From the NCBI GenBank assembly GCA_032907565.1, contig JAJJPK010000030.1, positions 1 through 6,172 of the forward strand: 6,172 bases of DNA. The letters are read 5' to 3'. Below are positions 6,010-6,172 of this stretch, piece by piece. The translations under genes were made by a program, and so were the position numbers. A model generated the notes under the pieces. It was not told where the DNA came from, did not search any database, and saw only the letters and a list, made by a program, of their open reading frames with translations. Source of the stretch: ZC4RG29 sp032907565 (GTDB lineage: Bacteria; Bacteroidota; Bacteroidia; Cytophagales; Cyclobacteriaceae). Each line of letters starts with the position of its first letter. Positions within the stretch are counted from its first letter, which is position 1.

Positions 6010-6023
6010 ATCGATGATCGATG
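6010..6023. repeat. ATCGATG heptamer pair
   Basis: Two tandem ATCGATG units at 6010-6016 and 6017-6023, one base different per unit from the ATCGATT units at 5705-5725, and also with a 7-bp period. Probably the same repeat family. Confidence 0.5.
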
Positions 6024-6029
6024 GGTGAT

Positions 6030-6056
6030 AGTAGAGACGCGCAACCTGCGCGTCTC
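6030..6056. repeat. Hairpin element, intact copy (AGTAGAGA type)
   Basis: After the leading AGTA, GAGACGCGC (6034-6042) and GCGCGTCTC (6048-6056) form a perfect nine-base stem around loop AACCT. It matches the degenerate copy at 5639-5663, and one base pair differs in a compensating way (A-T there, G-C here). It is similar to GTAGAGACG-type hairpin repeats I associate with cyanobacterial genomes. No T-run follows. Confidence 0.7.
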
Positions 6057-6109
6057 CGGCGTCATGAAACGATAGTCAATTTATGGGAAACGGAGTATCC
6101 GAGCGCCGG

Positions 6110-6132
6110 CCCCCTTTAGGGGATTAAGGGGC
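6110..6132. repeat. Competing C4/G4 hairpins near the window end
   Basis: CCCCTT at 6111-6116 can pair with AAGGGG at 6126-6131, or CCCC at 6111-6114 with the nearer GGGG at 6119-6122 over loop TTTA. No T-run follows. The two alternatives suggest a duplicated half-site, but its role is unclear. Confidence 0.4.
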
Positions 6133-6172
6133 GCGCGGCAGGAAGATGGAGGTGAATAGGTGGTCGGCGGTC

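Larger units (their letters stand above)
5600..6172. other. Gene-poor region rich in short repeats
   Basis: I find no intact gene in this 570-bp stretch on either strand. It contains, in order: the end of a hairpin at the DUF2200 stop, a degenerate hairpin, a heptamer array, a DUF2200 gene remnant, CGCAGAGG repeats, a small GTCGCC hairpin, an ATCGATG pair, a second hairpin of the same type as the first, and a CCCC/GGGG structure near the end. At 6148-6162 GGAGGTG lies five bases before a GTG, which could start a gene beyond the window, but only four codons are visible. Confidence 0.7.

Noticed and set aside
5619..6171. Direct repeat GGTGGTCGG(T/C)GGT at 5619-5631 and 6159-6171
   Set aside because: The match is 12 of 13 but low in complexity, and no insertion or att-site structure is seen between the copies.
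6148..6172. GGAGGTG followed by a GTG at 6160, possible gene start
   Set aside because: The spacing is plausible, but only four codons are visible before the window ends, so no gene can be supported.

Overview
The window is about 6.2 kb of bacterial DNA with mixed, near-balanced base composition. Four genes can be supported, followed by a repeat-filled gene-poor tail. The proteins do not fix a phylum. The three minus-strand genes lack a recognisable Shine-Dalgarno sequence, and the spacers carry short heptanucleotide repeats and small GC-rich hairpins. I associate such repeats with genomes of cyanobacteria, planctomycete-type bacteria and other uncultured environmental lineages, but this is only a leaning.

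Layout. (1) Positions 1-3106, minus strand: the N-terminal 1035 codons of a large nuclease-helicase of the TM0106 type. It has a Cas4/RecB-like nuclease with a four-cysteine cluster, an RNase H-like exonuclease domain, and an SF1 helicase cut off by the window edge just after a VAPYNAQ motif. (2) 3107-3178: a short spacer made largely of repeat sequence. (3) 3179-3478, minus: a 99-residue lipoprotein whose mature part resembles the periplasmic domain of ExbD/TolR. (4) 3490-5055 (possibly to 5166), minus: a Fic-family AMP transferase with an AbiEi-like N-terminal region and an intact N-terminal inhibitory motif. (5) 5053-5166: four 24-bp direct repeats at the 5' end of the Fic gene, either an operator-like array or a lysine-rich N-terminal tail. 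(6) 5246-5599, plus: a DUF2200 protein transcribed divergently from Fic. (7) 5600-6172: no intact gene. This stretch holds a 59-bp remnant of a second DUF2200 gene, a heptamer array, two related hairpins and other short repeats.

How the genes may work together. The Fic and lipoprotein genes are 11 bp apart and probably co-transcribed. The nuclease-helicase lies 72 bp further downstream on the same strand and may belong to the unit or have its own promoter. An autoinhibited Fic enzyme with an antitoxin-like DNA-binding region next to a dual-nuclease helicase would suit a defence or accessory locus, but no recognised complete defence system is visible. The points most worth checking are the 24-bp array between the divergent genes, the ExbD-like domain carried on a lipoprotein, and the DUF2200 remnant whose differences from the intact gene are all synonymous.
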